Assembly: GCF_035621355.1 (NCBI RefSeq) | Contig: NZ_CP141769.1 | Coordinates: 2,418,001-2,482,000, forward strand | Length of the DNA stretch: 64,000 nt | Origin: Thiobacillus sp. SCUT-2 | GTDB taxonomy: Bacteria > Pseudomonadota > Gammaproteobacteria > Burkholderiales > Thiobacillaceae | Direction: 5' to 3' | Position numbers and translations under genes: made by a program | In this document: positions 53,501 through 64,000 of the stretch, piece after piece | Numbering within the stretch: position 1 is the stretch's first letter | Layout: each line of letters starts with the position of its first letter | Notes under the pieces: generated by a model | Told to the model about the DNA's origin: nothing | The model's input: the letters and a program-made list of their open reading frames with translations, nothing else | Database searches by the model: none

Positions 53501-53746
53501 TTACCCGCCGCAGCACGCCCCGTTCCTGCCGCCGGCCTGCACCGGCGGGCACGGCACGCTGCCGTAGGAGCAGAACACGCAGCAGTCACCCGGCCGCGGC
53601 CGCAGCAGCGCGCCGCAGCCCTTGCATGCGTAGTACCACTGGCAGGCGTCGGTCGGCATCGTCTCGGTTTCGGCGTGACCGCAGTGCGGGCAGGTCAGCG
53701 TCGATTCGACGACCGGGATGCCGCCGCCCGCCTTCGTGCCGCTCAT
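53501..53746 (-). CDS. Cys-rich GDCC-motif small protein
   Basis: 81 residues with about twelve Cys: CPHCG near 19, YACKGCG near 40, GDCCVFCSYGSVPCPP near 53, and a CysCys close to the end. The GDCCxxCSYG pattern recurs in small proteins beside metal or redox genes; no function is known to me. It could bind zinc or Fe-S clusters. Its start overlaps the stop of the rubredoxin reductase gene (ATGA). Confidence 0.75.
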   Translation of the reverse strand: MSGTKAGGGIPVVESTLTCPHCGHAETETMPTDACQWYYACKGCGALLRPRPGDCCVFCSYGSVPCPPVQAGGRNGACCGG

Positions 53747-54942
53747 GCCGCGAGCGCCTTGAGCAGCGCGTCGCGGCGGCCGGTCTCGGCCCCGGTGAGC
53801 GCGAAGCCCTGCAGCTGCCCGGCCGCGTCGAGATGCAGCGCACACACGCCGGCATCGCCGCATTCCACCTTCCACCCCCCCGCCGCGCCGATCGTCGGCG
53901 GCAACACGGCGACCGGATGCGCGGGCGTCTTCACCACGACCGGCATGGCCGGATAGACAGCCGCCGTCGGCGCGCCGGTGAGCGTGGCGCCCAGCGCGCG
54001 CGCCTGCACCATCAGCGGCTGCACGTAGGGCAGCACGACGCCGTCGACCTCGGCGCAGTCGCCGATCGCGTAGACGTTCGGGACGCTGGCCTCGAGCAGG
54101 CGATTGACCTGGATGCCGCGCCCCGTCGCGAGGCCGGCCGCCCGGGCGAGCCGGGTGCGCGAGCGGAGGCCGATCGCCGACAGCACGACATCCGTCGTGA
54201 TCGTCGCGCCGTCGTCGAGTGTCACCCCATAGCCCTCTCCCGCGTGCTCGACGCGCTGGGCCGTGCGGCCGAAATGCCAGGTCACGCCGAGCGAGGCAAG
54301 GCCGTCGGCCAGGCGCACGCCGGCTTCCTGGGGCAGCAGGCGCTCCAGCGGCCATGCGCCAAGGTGCACCACGTCGACCGCGAAGCCTGCTTGCGCAAGA
54401 TCGTTGGCGAATTCGCAGCCGATGAGCCCCCCGCCGAGGACGGTGACGCGCCGCTTGCCGTCGATGGCGGCGCGGAATGCGGCATAGTCGGCGAGGTCGT
54501 TGACCGCCAGCACGTCGGCCGCGCCGTCGCCCTGAAGGCCGTGCGGAATCGGGTCGGCGCCGAGTGCGAGGACCAGCCCGGCGTAGTCCAGTTCGCCCCG
54601 GTCGGTGCGAATGCGCTGCGCCTGCGTGTCGATCGCGCAGACACGGGTGTGCGCCAGCACGGTCGCATTCTGCTCGGCCGCCATCTTCTCCGCGCTGGCG
54701 CCGGCCAGCGCCGCGGCCGGCTTGCCGGCGGCGAGCGCGTTCGACAGCTTGGGCTTGGAGTAGAACGCACCGTCGTCCGCCGTCACGAGGGTGACCGGTA
54801 CGGCCGCGTCGCGCTTGCGGATCTCCTTCAGCAGCGTGTAGCCGGCGAGGCCGGAACCGACGATGACGATCGGCCGGTCCGGGCTCGGCATCTGCGCCCC
54901 CTCCCCGTTCGGGGAGAGGATTGGAGAGAGGGGTGTCGTCAT
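53743..54942 (-). CDS. Rubredoxin-NAD(+) reductase-like flavoprotein
   Basis: About 399 residues. FAD motif IVGSGLAGYT and NAD motif LGGGLIGCEFAND mark a single-component pyridine nucleotide reductase, with AIGDCAEVDG near residue 285. A separate rubredoxin gene lies 50 bases upstream on the same strand, so electron transfer NADH to rubredoxin to rubrerythrin is likely. The start at 54942 has GGAG six bases upstream; the ATG at 54891 is an alternative that removes 17 residues encoded by a hairpin-forming element (CTCTCCCC..GGGGAG). Confidence 0.88.
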   Translation of the reverse strand: MTTPLSPILSPNGEGAQMPSPDRPIVIVGSGLAGYTLLKEIRKRDAAVPVTLVTADDGAFYSKPKLSNALAAGKPAAALAGASAEKMAAEQNATVLAHTRVCAIDTQAQRIRTDRGELDYAGLVLALGADPIPHGLQGDGAADVLAVNDLADYAAFRAAIDGKRRVTVLGGGLIGCEFANDLAQAGFAVDVVHLGAWPLERLLPQEAGVRLADGLASLGVTWHFGRTAQRVEHAGEGYGVTLDDGATITTDVVLSAIGLRSRTRLARAAGLATGRGIQVNRLLEASVPNVYAIGDCAEVDGVVLPYVQPLMVQARALGATLTGAPTAAVYPAMPVVVKTPAHPVAVLPPTIGAAGGWKVECGDAGVCALHLDAAGQLQGFALTGAETGRRDALLKALAA

Positions 54943-54992
54943 GGGATGCTCCGTTGAATCAAAGGGGGCGACGAACGCCCCCGGTCGTCAGG

Positions 54993-55166
54993 TCAGGCTG
55001 CGGTGACTTCGACCATCTCGAAGTCGGCCTTCGAGACGCCGCAGTCCGGGCATTCCCAGCTGTCTGGCACGTCCTCCCAGCGGGTGCCGGGGGCGATGCC
55101 GTGCGCCGGATCGCCCTTCGATTCGTCGTAGAGGTAACCGCAAACGATGCATTGCCAAGCTTTCAT
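54993..55166 (-). CDS. Rubredoxin
   Basis: 57 residues. The iron ligands are CIVCGY (6-9) and CPDCG (39-42), the standard rubredoxin pair. Its length and the [13 protein letters not shown] motif match 1Fe rubredoxins. It shuttles electrons from the reductase gene downstream to the rubrerythrin encoded upstream. AAAGGA precedes the ATG at 55166; the open frame extends ten codons further. Confidence 0.95.
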   Translation of the reverse strand: MKAWQCIVCGYLYDESKGDPAHGIAPGTRWEDVPDSWECPDCGVSKADFEMVEVTAA

Positions 55167-55213
55167 GATGGATCCTTTCCCGTATTCGGTGTTCAATCGA
55201 TGTCGTCAATCGT

Positions 55214-55687
55214 TCAGGCCGCGATCGCGTCCTTCTGCGCCTGGTAGTGCTTCGCGTGCCTCTCCTCGACCTTGGCCAGCGCGGCGAAGCGCTTGGCAGC
55301 CTTGTCCAGGACGGCCTTGAACCTCTCGGCGTGCTCCTTCGATTCCGCGATCTGCTCGTCGATATCGGCGACCACGGCGCTGTTGCCCTCGATCATCGCC
55401 TCGTGGCGGAACGTCGGGTACATCTCGGTGTACTCGTGGGTCTCGCCCTCGATCGCGTACTGCAGGCACCTGGCCGGCGTCATGGTCTCGTCGGCGAACA
55501 AGAGCTCGGCGTGGCCGAAGGCGTGCAGCATCTCCTGTGCCGCGGTGTCCTCGAACACCCTGGCGGTGGCTTCGTCGCCGGCCTTGCGGCACTGGCGCGC
55601 GAACCACAGGTACTTGATGTGGGCCATCGACTCGCCGGCGAAGGCGGCTTCGAGGTTCCGGATGGTCGGGGATTGCGTGTTCTGCAT
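55214..55687 (-). CDS. Rubrerythrin (ferritin-like domain only)
   Basis: 157 residues from the second of two adjacent ATGs, with GGAG six bases upstream. The di-iron helices carry EMLHAFGHAEL, EGETHEY and EERHAKHY, giving the Glu/His ligands. The C-terminal rubredoxin domain of classical rubrerythrin is missing; a separate rubredoxin gene follows. It reduces hydrogen peroxide at a di-iron centre. First gene of the rubrerythrin-rubredoxin-reductase-Cys-rich set. Confidence 0.9.
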   Translation of the reverse strand: MQNTQSPTIRNLEAAFAGESMAHIKYLWFARQCRKAGDEATARVFEDTAAQEMLHAFGHAELLFADETMTPARCLQYAIEGETHEYTEMYPTFRHEAMIEGNSAVVADIDEQIAESKEHAERFKAVLDKAAKRFAALAKVEERHAKHYQAQKDAIAA

Positions 55688-55835
55688 CATGGGCTCCTGT
55701 GTTTGATTTGCGTTGTCGATCAAGACAGGAGCGATGTTAGAGATCACAGATTGATTTATCTAACGGATATTTTTGATCGGGACGATTGACGCCCTCGATC
55801 ACGCGGGTGCGGACTGCCCCGCAGCCTCGCGGCGG

Positions 55836-56201
55836 CTACAGCTCGGAGAAGAGATAGGTGAGCAACGCGAAACCCAGCACCACGACCGAGAGGTTCATCG
55901 CGATGCCCGACCAGGTGCAGTAGCGCGCCGGGATCTCGACCGGCTTGAGCGTCTTCAGCACGCGGCGGAACTGGATGATGGAAAAGCCGATGACCCCCAG
56001 CGCCAGCGAGATGAAGGCGATGCCGATCCAGAACGAGGTGTCGCGCCCCGCCTGGGTCGGGTTCTGGCGCAGCACGTGCAGGAACAGACCGAAGCGCTCG
56101 AGCACGAAGCCGAACGCCATCAGCGTGAGGCCGGTGCGGTTCCATGCCATCAGCGTGCGTTCGGCGGCGAAGAAGACGCGGGGATCGTTGAGATCGGACA
56201 T
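55836..56201 (-). CDS. DUF202 membrane protein (YidH-like)
   Basis: 121 residues with three membrane helices. The N-terminus FFAAERTLMAWNRTGLTLMAFGFVLERF is the DUF202 signature. Function unknown. Its ATG overlaps the last base of the oxyR stop (TGATG), so the two are translationally coupled. Confidence 0.88.
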   Translation of the reverse strand: MSDLNDPRVFFAAERTLMAWNRTGLTLMAFGFVLERFGLFLHVLRQNPTQAGRDTSFWIGIAFISLALGVIGFSIIQFRRVLKTLKPVEIPARYCTWSGIAMNLSVVVLGFALLTYLFSEL

Positions 56202-57106
56202 CAGGCAGGCTCCACTTCGGCAGGCAGGCTCGATTTGAGCGTCGCGGCCAGACGCTCGAAGGTTTCCGGAAACGGCGCACGGCGGCGCCACACGAGGCCG
56301 ATGGTGCGGCCCGGGGCCGGCATCCTGAACGGCCGGATCTCGACGGCCTTGCGGCTGACCCGCGGCGCCGCATCGACCGCGAGCGCCGGCAGCAGCGTCA
56401 CGCCGAGGCCCATGCCGACCATCTGCCGCAGCGTCTCCAGGCTCGTCGCGCGCACTTCCTCGCGCCGATCCTGCCGTGCCCCGCAGACGTCGAGCGCCTG
56501 GTCGCGCAGGCAATGCCCCTCGTCGAGCAGCAGCAGTTTCTCCTTCAGGAGGTCGGTCACCTTCAGGGTGTCGCGCGCCGCCAGCGCGTGCCCCGCCGGC
56601 AGGGCCGCGTAGAACGGCTCGTGGAAGACCGGCTCGACGCGCAGCGCGTCGTCGTTCACCGGCAGCGCGAGCAGGCCCGCATCGAGGCTGCCGTCGACCA
56701 GGTGCTCGAGAATCTGCGGCGTCATTTCCTCGCGCAGCAGCAGGCGCAGCCCCGGATGCTTCCTGTGCACCAGCGTCAGCGCATGCGGCAGGTAGTAGGG
56801 ACCGAGGGTGGGGATGACGCCGAGGTGGAGGGTGCGCGCCATCGGGTCCTGGGCATGTTTGGCGAGCTCGCGTATCCGCTCCGCCTCCTCGACGATGTTG
56901 CGCGCGGCGGCCAGGATTTCCTTGCCGATCGGCGTCGGCGTGACGCGCTTGAGGCTGCGGTCGAACAGCGTGACGCCGAGGAAGTCCTCGAGCTTCTTGA
57001 TCTGGGTGGAGAGCGTCGACTGGGTGATGAAGCAGGCTTCGGCCGCCCGGCCGAAATGGCCGTGGTCGGCCAGCGCCACCAGGTATTTCAGTTCCTGCAG
57101 GGTCAT
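56201..57106 (-). CDS. oxyR: Peroxide-sensing LysR regulator OxyR
   Basis: 301 residues. The winged HTH (LKYLVALADHGHFGRAAE) is followed by the sensor domain with Cys199 and Cys208 in GHCLRDQALDVC, exactly the positions of the redox pair in E. coli OxyR. Peroxide forms the disulfide and activates defence genes. katG and the rubrerythrin group lie near, on both sides. It precedes the DUF202 gene and follows the ClC gene on the same strand. Confidence 0.95.
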   Translation of the reverse strand: MTLQELKYLVALADHGHFGRAAEACFITQSTLSTQIKKLEDFLGVTLFDRSLKRVTPTPIGKEILAAARNIVEEAERIRELAKHAQDPMARTLHLGVIPTLGPYYLPHALTLVHRKHPGLRLLLREEMTPQILEHLVDGSLDAGLLALPVNDDALRVEPVFHEPFYAALPAGHALAARDTLKVTDLLKEKLLLLDEGHCLRDQALDVCGARQDRREEVRATSLETLRQMVGMGLGVTLLPALAVDAAPRVSRKAVEIRPFRMPAPGRTIGLVWRRRAPFPETFERLAATLKSSLPAEVEPA

Positions 57107-57212
57107 GCGCGAACGCCCATTTCGTCAGCCATCCGGGGAAACGACACGCAAGACTGTAAGCGCGAGTGCCGCATGCCTGCAAGCGAGACTCGCCGCGCGC
57201 GGCGAGACGCAC

Positions 57213-58937
57213 TCACCGCAGGCGCTCGCGGAACGTTTCCTCCTCGAGCAGACCGCGGCTGGGCTTGAGCAGGTCGCGCAGCGACACCATGCCGACGAGA
57301 TCCATGCTCGCCGCGTCCCTGACGACCGGCAAGCCTGCGGTCTCGAGCTGCGCCATGCGCCCGGCCGCCAGGCGCGCGGTCGCACCGGGCAGCAGCAGAT
57401 GGTGAGGCTGCAGCGGGCGCAGATGATCGCCGCAGCGCCCGGCGGCGTGCGCGTGCGCAGCGAGGGTCTGGCAATCGATCGTGCCGATCACCCGGCCGTC
57501 GCGCGTCACCGGATAGAGGCGGTGCGGGTCGCGCTCGGCGCGGCAGCGCGCGAGGGCGTCGGCGATCGGCGTGTCGGCGTCGATCGCGGCCACGTCGGTG
57601 CTCATCAGGTCGCCGACGTGCTGCCGTTCCAGCGGGTCCACGCCATATTCGCGGAAGATGTGGAGGCCGCGGCGCGCGATCTTCTCGGTCATGATCGAAC
57701 GCTTCATGGTCAGCGCAGTCAGGCCGTAGGCCACGGCGGTCGTCAGCAACAGCGGCAGGAGTGCATTGCTGTCGTGGGTGAGCCCGAAGGCGAAGACGAT
57801 CGCCGTGAGCGGCGCGCCGAGCGTGCTCCCGAGCACGCCTGCCATGCACACCAGGGCCCACAGGCTCGGCGTGCCGCCGGGCAGATGGGGCGCGAGCAGC
57901 ACCCCGAGCCCCGCCCCCAGCATCAGCAGCGGCGCGAGCACCCCGCCCGAGGTGCCGGAACCGAGCGCGACGACCCAGATGACCGCCTTCACCGCCAGCA
58001 GGGCGACGGCCGCCGTCAGCAGGAACCGGCCGTTGAGCAGGTCGCCGATCACGTCGTATCCGACGCCCAGCGTACGCGGTTCGAAGTAGCCGCCGATGCC
58101 GACGACGAGCCCGCCGAGCGCGGGCCACCACATCCAGTGCAGGCGCAGGGCATGGAAGAAGTCCTCGGTCCGGTAGAGCGCCAGCGTCAGCGCCGCCGCC
58201 AGTGCGCCGCACAGCAGCCCCGCGATCACGCACGAAGCGAGCGCCGCCGTCGTGACAGGCTCGGTCGACAGCGGGAACATCGGCCCCGGGGCGAACGCCA
58301 GATCGCGCAGGAACCCGGCAGTCGCGCAGGCCAGCGCGACGGGGAGCAGGCTGCGGGGACGCAGTTCGAACAGCAGCAATTCGACGGCCAGCAGGAGTGC
58401 GGCGACCGGCGTCGAGAAGATGGCCGTCATCCCGGCGCACGCGCCTGCAACCAGGAGTGTCTTCCGCTCGGCGGCGGTCAGGTGCAGGTATTGGGCGAAC
58501 AGCGAGCCGAGCGATCCGCCGGTCATGATGATCGGCCCCTCGGCGCCGAACGGCCCGCCGCTGCCGATCACGATGCCCGACGAGACCGGCTTGAGCACCG
58601 CCACCCGCGCCGACATCCGGCTCTTGCCGAAGAGAATCGCCTCCATCGCCTCGGGGATGCCGTGGCCGCGGATCTTCTCGCTGCCGTAGCGGGCCATCAG
58701 GCCGATCAGGATTCCGCCTATCGCCGGCACGCCGATCACCCACGGCCCCAGCGCATGCTGCGCAGGCGTGACGTCGGCCCAGGAAAACCGCTGGTAGAAG
58801 AACAGGTTCGTGAAGAAATGGATCAGCGCGAGCAGCGCGGCCGCGGCGAGCGTGCTCAGCGCACCGATGAACATGGCGGCCGCCGACATCATCAGCAGGC
58901 GCGGGTCGACCGAATAGTCTCGCTTGGTATGCGTCAT
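57213..58937 (-). CDS. ClC-family chloride channel/antiporter with CBS domains
   Basis: 574 residues from MTHTKRDYSVDPRLL. The ClC core has GHGIPEA (GSGIP region), GPFGAEGP with the gating Glu, and GSGTSGGVLAP; two C-terminal CBS domains (about 435-565; VGDLMSTDVAAIDADTPIADALA, MVSLRDLLKPS) could sense adenylates or ionic state. Function is Cl- transport or Cl-/H+ exchange across the inner membrane; channel versus antiporter is not decidable by eye. An in-frame GTG just before the ATG exists. The shared promoter region with katG is described separately. Confidence 0.9.
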   Translation of the reverse strand: MTHTKRDYSVDPRLLMMSAAAMFIGALSTLAAAALLALIHFFTNLFFYQRFSWADVTPAQHALGPWVIGVPAIGGILIGLMARYGSEKIRGHGIPEAMEAILFGKSRMSARVAVLKPVSSGIVIGSGGPFGAEGPIIMTGGSLGSLFAQYLHLTAAERKTLLVAGACAGMTAIFSTPVAALLLAVELLLFELRPRSLLPVALACATAGFLRDLAFAPGPMFPLSTEPVTTAALASCVIAGLLCGALAAALTLALYRTEDFFHALRLHWMWWPALGGLVVGIGGYFEPRTLGVGYDVIGDLLNGRFLLTAAVALLAVKAVIWVVALGSGTSGGVLAPLLMLGAGLGVLLAPHLPGGTPSLWALVCMAGVLGSTLGAPLTAIVFAFGLTHDSNALLPLLLTTAVAYGLTALTMKRSIMTEKIARRGLHIFREYGVDPLERQHVGDLMSTDVAAIDADTPIADALARCRAERDPHRLYPVTRDGRVIGTIDCQTLAAHAHAAGRCGDHLRPLQPHHLLLPGATARLAAGRMAQLETAGLPVVRDAASMDLVGMVSLRDLLKPSRGLLEEETFRERLR

Positions 58938-61548
<2,611 letters not shown>

Positions 61549-61613
61549 GCGCCCACAGGCGCCGACCCGCCGCCGGCTGATGCTTCGGCGACGGGGTTGC
61601 CGACGCGGGCGCC

Positions 61614-63983
61614 TCAGACGAGCTCGATCGACGCCACCCCGTCATGCCACTGCCCGCTGCGCAGCGCGCGCCAGGTGAAGTCCAGGCGACGGCACCCGGC
61701 GAGCCGGGCGGCGTCGAGCTGCACGCCGTGAAGCGCGGCGCCGTGGGCGAGCGTCGGCTCGTCGGCGACCGCGTGCCAGCCGTCGAATCCGACGTGCACC
61801 ATCGCCGGCTCGGGCAGGATGATCCACACGCCCGTCCCCGGCTGGCGACGGGTGAGCGGCGCGCCGCGGGTCCAGATCGTCCAGGCCGCTTCGGGCCGCA
61901 CGCCACGATAGCGGGCCCAGACCGTTTCGAGGCGATCGATCGGCCGCCCTGCCGCGCGCGACGCCGCAAGCTTGATGAATTCGGCATGCGCCCACGCAAG
62001 CGGCATGGCGCCGCCGGTCGGCTCGCCGGGCCGGAACCCGGCGCGCGGCCGATCGTCCCAGACCTGTTCCGGGATCAGGCCGCGCCGCGCCATCGCGGCC
62101 ATGGCCCGCAGATAAGGCAGCGGGTCGCGCCCGGCCGCGAGTTCGTAATGGCCGCGTTCGCCGGTCAGCAGCGGCCAGCCCCGCCCGCGGCCGGCCCCGT
62201 CGAACGGGCGCCCGTCCTGATGTTCGCCATAGCCGTCGCCGTTGTAGCGGTGCCAGACCGGGCCGTAGGGCGTATCGGTCTTGAGCAGCGCGTCGACCAG
62301 CTTCAGCGAATCGCACACCAGGCGATCGTCGGCGCGCCGCAGCCCCAGCCGCACCAGCTGCAGGAAGTCGGTGGCGACCTGCTCGCTCGCCGGAAGCGCG
62401 AGGTCGTAGCTGTGGTTGTTGATCGGCAGGGCGCGCTGCATGGCGCGGTCGTCGCAGAGGATGGCGGTCGGCGCCTCGCGTATGTAGTAGGCGGGCGCGC
62501 CGTGCCGCGCCCCGAGTTCGGTGTCGCGCACGACGCACCAGTCCTCCAGGCGCGCATTCCAGAAATCGGCGACCGCGAGCGGCAGCGCACGCTCCGGCTC
62601 GGGCAGCAGGGCCGCGCCGGCGACCAGCGCGGCGATGCAGACCGCCATCGTGAACGGATTGACGCCCGCGTCCTCCTCCCAGCGGTCCTGCGGGCTCGCG
62701 GGGCCGTTGAGGATCAGGAAGGCGAGCGCGCGGCGGACGCTGTCGGCGACCCGCATGCCGCCCAGCGCGTCGCGTGCGGCCAGGCTGGACGCGAGCAGCA
62801 CCGGAAACGCCGTCTCGTCGAGCTGGATTCCGGCCCAGTAAGGCTTGCCGCCGAGCCACTGGTTCTGGTTCCAGTGGCCGTCGGCGTGCTGCGTCGCCAT
62901 CAGGTAGCCCGACACCGCCCGCGCTTCGCCGGCGCACCCCAGCACCAGCAGGGCCTGCGCCGATTCGACCAGATCGCGCGGCCAGACCAGATGGTAGCCG
63001 CCGCGCTCCTCGCCCTGGTCGCCCCAGGGCACCGACAGGCTCGCCACCATCGCGCCGAGAAAGGTCTTGTCGCTGTGCGTCTTGAGCACCTGCGCCGAAT
63101 GCGCGTACTGGGGACCGAGTTCCTCCGGCAAGCCGAGATCGCGGGCCGGGCGGCAGGCCTGCAGCCAGCCCGCCCAGGCCGCCCGTTGCTGGCTGAAGGT
63201 CTGCTCGAAGGGTTGCAGCAGCGCCGATCCGGCCAGCGTCGCGGCCGCGTGCTTCGACGTCGCGAGGCCCAGCGCCAGCGTCGCCCGCCGGGCCACCTCG
63301 GCCATCAGCGCCACGTTGCCGGGACCCGCTTCGGCATACTGCCAGGTCATGCGACCGTTGGCCGCGAAGTCCTGCCAGCCGTCGGAAACGCCGACATAAC
63401 CGGCCGAGGCCGCGCCCAGGGCATCGCCGCCCTCCGGCGTCGCGCCGGCCAGCGCCAGACCGAACGGGCCCTGGCGCGCCCACAGGACGCCGCGGCCCTG
63501 ATGCGTCGCCGCCGCCGCCTGGTTGCGCCAGCCGGTGCCACCGATGTGCGGCGCAAGCAGGACGTAGACGCGCAGGTCTGGAGAGGCCTCGAGTTCAAGG
63601 TCGATCAGCAGCGCATCCCGCGCGGGGTCGGGGCACAGGCGCAGGGTGAGCGTGAAGCGCGGGTGACGGTGGACGACGGTCGGCAGCGGGACGCCCGGCG
63701 CGGGAAGGCTCAGTTCATAGTCGCCGTGGCGCTTGACCTCGACCCAGAAGCCCTCATCGTCGGCGACGATGAAGCCGAGGTCGCGCACCTGCGGGATATC
63801 GATGCGCGGGTGGTAGACCTCGTTGACGATCCCGTGGCCGAGGGTGAACCACAGCCGCGACGATCCCAGCGCCGTGCCGACCAGATCCTTGTCGGACGCG
63901 GTCCAGCTCGGCGCAATGCCGGGTGCGCCGGGCGCGTGGCCGGCAGCCGACAAGGGGCGAAGGGGGCTGGGGAGTGATGGCAT
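61614..63983 (-). CDS. GH15 glucoamylase-type glycoside hydrolase
   Basis: 789 residues, starting near the right edge (MPSLPSPLRPLSAAG). An N-terminal beta-sandwich (about 20-270) precedes the (alpha/alpha)6 catalytic domain: HLVWPRDLVES, DRWEEDAGVNPFTMA (general acid Glu) and PLAWAHAEFIKLAA (catalytic base Glu). A C-terminal extra domain follows. It hydrolyses alpha-1,4-glucosidic ends of starch or glycogen-like glucans. There is no signal peptide, so it is probably cytoplasmic glycogen turnover. It converges on katG. Confidence 0.9.
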   Translation of the reverse strand: MPSLPSPLRPLSAAGHAPGAPGIAPSWTASDKDLVGTALGSSRLWFTLGHGIVNEVYHPRIDIPQVRDLGFIVADDEGFWVEVKRHGDYELSLPAPGVPLPTVVHRHPRFTLTLRLCPDPARDALLIDLELEASPDLRVYVLLAPHIGGTGWRNQAAAATHQGRGVLWARQGPFGLALAGATPEGGDALGAASAGYVGVSDGWQDFAANGRMTWQYAEAGPGNVALMAEVARRATLALGLATSKHAAATLAGSALLQPFEQTFSQQRAAWAGWLQACRPARDLGLPEELGPQYAHSAQVLKTHSDKTFLGAMVASLSVPWGDQGEERGGYHLVWPRDLVESAQALLVLGCAGEARAVSGYLMATQHADGHWNQNQWLGGKPYWAGIQLDETAFPVLLASSLAARDALGGMRVADSVRRALAFLILNGPASPQDRWEEDAGVNPFTMAVCIAALVAGAALLPEPERALPLAVADFWNARLEDWCVVRDTELGARHGAPAYYIREAPTAILCDDRAMQRALPINNHSYDLALPASEQVATDFLQLVRLGLRRADDRLVCDSLKLVDALLKTDTPYGPVWHRYNGDGYGEHQDGRPFDGAGRGRGWPLLTGERGHYELAAGRDPLPYLRAMAAMARRGLIPEQVWDDRPRAGFRPGEPTGGAMPLAWAHAEFIKLAASRAAGRPIDRLETVWARYRGVRPEAAWTIWTRGAPLTRRQPGTGVWIILPEPAMVHVGFDGWHAVADEPTLAHGAALHGVQLDAARLAGCRRLDFTWRALRSGQWHDGVASIELV

Positions 63984-64000
63984 CGCGCGGCCGCCCTCCT

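Overview
The window is GC-rich, densely packed chromosomal DNA. It has no rRNA, tRNA, phage, insertion sequence or CRISPR that I can see. Gene content and order (yebC-ruvC-ruvA, rpe-gph-trpE, minCDE, trpGDC) point to a betaproteobacterium. A sulfide:quinone oxidoreductase, a porin-cytochrome fusion, NnrS and a full nitrate assimilation set suggest a respiratory, sulfur-oxidising relative of Thiobacillus. The genus is an inference and cannot be proven from the window.

Layout. 0-2.7 kb: ruvA (cut at the edge), a coupled 49-codon ORF, ruvC, yebC and a divergent ROK sugar kinase. 2.7-5.6 kb: type II NADH dehydrogenase and a HerA/YjgR-type ATPase. 5.6-18.5 kb: the tryptophan genes in two blocks, trpGDC (5.6-8.0 kb) and rpe-gph-trpE (15.5-18.5 kb). 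About 7.5 kb of respiratory genes lies between them: DUF59, DUF2249, NnrS, hemerythrin, a diheme cytochrome c, a Cyc2-like cytochrome-porin, SQR, and a sigma54 activator of the FisR persulfide-sensor type. 18.6-25.4 kb: apaG, a 31-residue membrane peptide, mltA, a CueR-controlled copA-cueR operon, a TonB-like protein, a dienelactone-hydrolase-like protein and a DUF4124 protein.

25.5-38.7 kb: nitrate assimilation. nasT (ANTAR antiterminator), the ABC transporter nrtABC, nirBD and nasA are interleaved with an AF1514-like gene, minCDE and pagL. Three sigma54-type promoters (nasT, nirB, nasA), one with a perfect NtrC palindrome, and two leader terminators suggest nitrogen control through NtrC combined with NasT antitermination. 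38.8-47.0 kb: AraC regulator, small ferredoxin-fold protein, methyltransferase, HD-GYP phosphodiesterase, P-type cation ATPase, Hsp20 and a CorC/HlyC-type protein.

47.1-52.6 kb: the least described part. An FNR-type regulator with an optional Pro-rich repeat extension is followed by a perfect FNR-type palindrome, a 900-residue outer-membrane protein built from three beta-barrel modules, and two Gly-rich exported proteins of unknown function, closed by a strong terminator. 52.6-64 kb: QueD with an altered zinc ligand, a rhodanese-like lipoprotein lacking the catalytic Cys, a rubrerythrin/rubredoxin/reductase set, OxyR with DUF202, a ClC channel with CBS domains, KatG, and a GH15 glucoamylase-type enzyme at the right edge.

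Recurrent non-coding structure: four copies of a hairpin-forming heptamer repeat (GTGAGYG and its complement) lie in intergenic gaps, and a 20-bp perfect inverted repeat marks the edge of the block inside the trp genes.
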